Shown here piece by piece: positions 6,435-7,284 of a stretch of DNA of 7,284 bases (position 1 is the first letter of the stretch; each line of letters starts with the position of its first letter). The notes beneath the pieces were generated by a model, which was not told the DNA's origin, made no database searches, and was given only the letters and a program-made list of their open reading frames with translations. The DNA lies in contig CAWUKT010000150.1 in NCBI GenBank assembly GCA_963923035.1, forward strand, positions 1 to 7,284. Reading direction: 5' to 3'. The position numbers were made by a program, and so were the translations under genes. The DNA comes from CAWUKT01 sp963923035. GTDB lineage: Bacteria > Bacteroidota > Bacteroidia > J057 > JADKCL01.

Positions 6435-7181
6435 ATGATGGTTGAGACATTGCCCACTACCCTCGCCGGGCTGGTGGAACTGGTACAAGCAGATTTTGAA
6501 CAGGGGCGAACGATGACCCCTTCGCGCATTCGGGACTTGGTTCGGCAAGCCCAGGTCACCCGGGAGGACATGGAGGTGTACGCCGATTATGACCACCCGA
6601 AGGAAGATGGGTACGGACGAAAAATGGTTTACGATGGTGGCTCCTTTGAGCTGATGGTCATGACCTGGAATCCCGGTGATTTTTCTTCCATCCACAACCA
6701 CGGCTATACCCAATGGGGCGCTGTCCAATCTTTCGGCAATGCCCAGCATTATATCTACCGGGTCCGCAACAACCGGCTGGAGTTCGCCAAAAAGGAGATT
6801 CTGACGGAAGGCGCCATTGTCAAGGTGAACAATGCCCTGATCCACCAAATGGGCAATCCCACCAGCGAATCCTACCTCACCCTTCACATCTACGGGTGCA
6901 GTGACCGGCCCCAGGATGTGACCGCCGATGCCCGGAACTTCGACCTCGAATTCTCCCGGATCAGCCACACGACGGGCGGTGCCTTCTTCAACCTGCCCAG
7001 CGACCAGATTTACGATATCCAATCCGGGCCGGAGCCCACGCTCGACGTCTTTGCCAACTATGCCCGTTTGCTGATGGACTATTACAACCGCTTGCCCCAG
7101 GATGCCCATATCCTGAGTTTGAAGCGGAATCTCCTGCGAAAGATGGAGCAGCTGATGTTGATTCCTTACGGCTTGAACTGA
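6435..7181 (+). CDS. Cysteine dioxygenase-family (cupin) thiol dioxygenase
   Basis: The 248-aa protein has a cupin core with the 3-His iron site of thiol dioxygenases: His87 and His89 (IHNHG) and His137 (LIHQMGN). Arg62, in YGR (60-62), aligns with the substrate-carboxylate Arg60 of mammalian cysteine dioxygenase. Thr149, His151 and Tyr153 (LTLHIY) align with its Ser-His-Tyr triad, with Thr replacing Ser. The residue aligned with the mammalian cross-linked Cys93 is Trp94. The enzyme would use Fe(II) and O2 to oxidise a thiol amino acid, for example cysteine, to the sulfinic acid. About 80 residues follow the core, including a basic helix near the end (228-240). ATG 6435 begins two bases after the acetyltransferase stop and is followed by a second ATG at 6438. 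An upstream in-frame ATG at 6393 would overlap the previous gene by 40 bases and adds a sequence unlike the family. It is the last gene of the operon, with hairpins following. The exact substrate is uncertain. Confidence 0.82.
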   Translation: MMVETLPTTLAGLVELVQADFEQGRTMTPSRIRDLVRQAQVTREDMEVYADYDHPKEDGYGRKMVYDGGSFELMVMTWNPGDFSSIHNHGYTQWGAVQSFGNAQHYIYRVRNNRLEFAKKEILTEGAIVKVNNALIHQMGNPTSESYLTLHIYGCSDRPQDVTADARNFDLEFSRISHTTGGAFFNLPSDQIYDIQSGPEPTLDVFANYARLLMDYYNRLPQDAHILSLKRNLLRKMEQLMLIPYGLN

Positions 7182-7190
7182 GCAGGAATC

Positions 7191-7213
7191 TTTTCTCCGT
7201 AAGGAGAAAATTT
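7191..7213 (+). terminator. First hairpin after the operon, GTAA tetraloop
   Basis: A perfect 8-bp stem (7191-7198 with 7203-7210) closes the GTAA loop, a stable GNRA-type tetraloop in RNA. Only three T follow (7211-7213), so it could be a weak terminator or a 3'-end stabilising structure. It begins 10 bases after the dioxygenase stop. Confidence 0.55.
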
Positions 7214-7224
7214 GAGCCCAACCC

Positions 7225-7268
7225 ATAACAAAAGAGGCTGTCTCAAAAGAGGCGGCCTCTTTTGTTAT
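7225..7268 (+). terminator. Strong operon-end hairpin with the same arms as the 5' terminator
   Basis: The hairpin is fully paired over 20 positions: 14 Watson-Crick pairs (7225-7238 with 7255-7268), then 6 more including two G-T wobbles, closing an AAAA loop (7245-7248). The U-tract lies inside the outer stem (7260-7263), so the shorter core from about 7230 to 7263 works as a classical A-tract/hairpin/T-tract terminator. The stem is A-rich on the left arm and could also act on minus-strand transcription coming from the right. After 7268 only 16 bases remain, with no recognisable feature. Confidence 0.8.
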
Positions 7269-7284
7269 CCATAAAAAAGCGTTG

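Noticed and set aside
1..7284. Mobile element, CRISPR array or defence system
   Set aside because: There is no transposase, integrase, nuclease or helicase gene and no regularly spaced direct repeats. The repeated elements found are hairpin terminators.

Overview
The window looks like chromosomal DNA from a moderately GC-rich bacterium, most likely a member of Bacteroidota (a GC-rich group such as Saprospiria would fit). The best pointer is the small lipoprotein at 1233-1682, whose post-lipobox segment (GPGISLRSK, then NTWKI) is of a kind I associate with Bacteroidota lipoproteins. Weak or absent Shine-Dalgarno sequences before most genes agree. This assignment is an inference: there is no rRNA or other phylogenetic marker here. 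Coding is dense, and nothing resembles a transposase, integrase, phage gene, tRNA, rRNA or CRISPR array.

Layout. A strong hairpin terminator (15-55) closes an upstream plus-strand gene outside the window. A zinc-independent MDR/quinone-oxidoreductase-like enzyme follows (102-1100), then a gap with interlocked inverted repeats (1101-1232) and a small secreted lipoprotein (1233-1682). That gene converges on a minus-strand secreted CAP/SCP-domain protein (1755-2825), and a hairpin that can serve both directions lies between them (1704-1736). A 386-base AT-rich divergent intergenic region (2826-3211) separates the CAP gene from the main attraction.

The main block is a tightly packed plus-strand operon, 3212-7181. 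Its genes are an enolase-superfamily N-acylamino acid racemase/OSBS-type enzyme, a D-aminoacylase-type N-acyl-D-amino acid deacylase, a GNAT acetyltransferase of the phosphinothricin/amino-acid N-acetyltransferase type, and a cysteine-dioxygenase-fold thiol dioxygenase. Junctions are 1 nt apart, 8 nt overlapping and 2 nt apart, and two tandem hairpins follow the last gene. The first three activities make a chemically coherent route for inverting the stereochemistry of an amino acid: N-acylate it, racemise the N-acyl form, then deacylate the D isomer. The dioxygenase suggests that the substrate or product is a thiol or sulfinate amino acid. No characterised pathway known to me combines these four.

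Two further points stand out. The deacylase has His-Ala-Ser where its family normally has the metal-binding His-x-His, while the other expected metal and catalytic residues are present. The hairpins at the two ends of the window also have nearly identical 11-base arms, which suggests a recurring terminator family in this genome.
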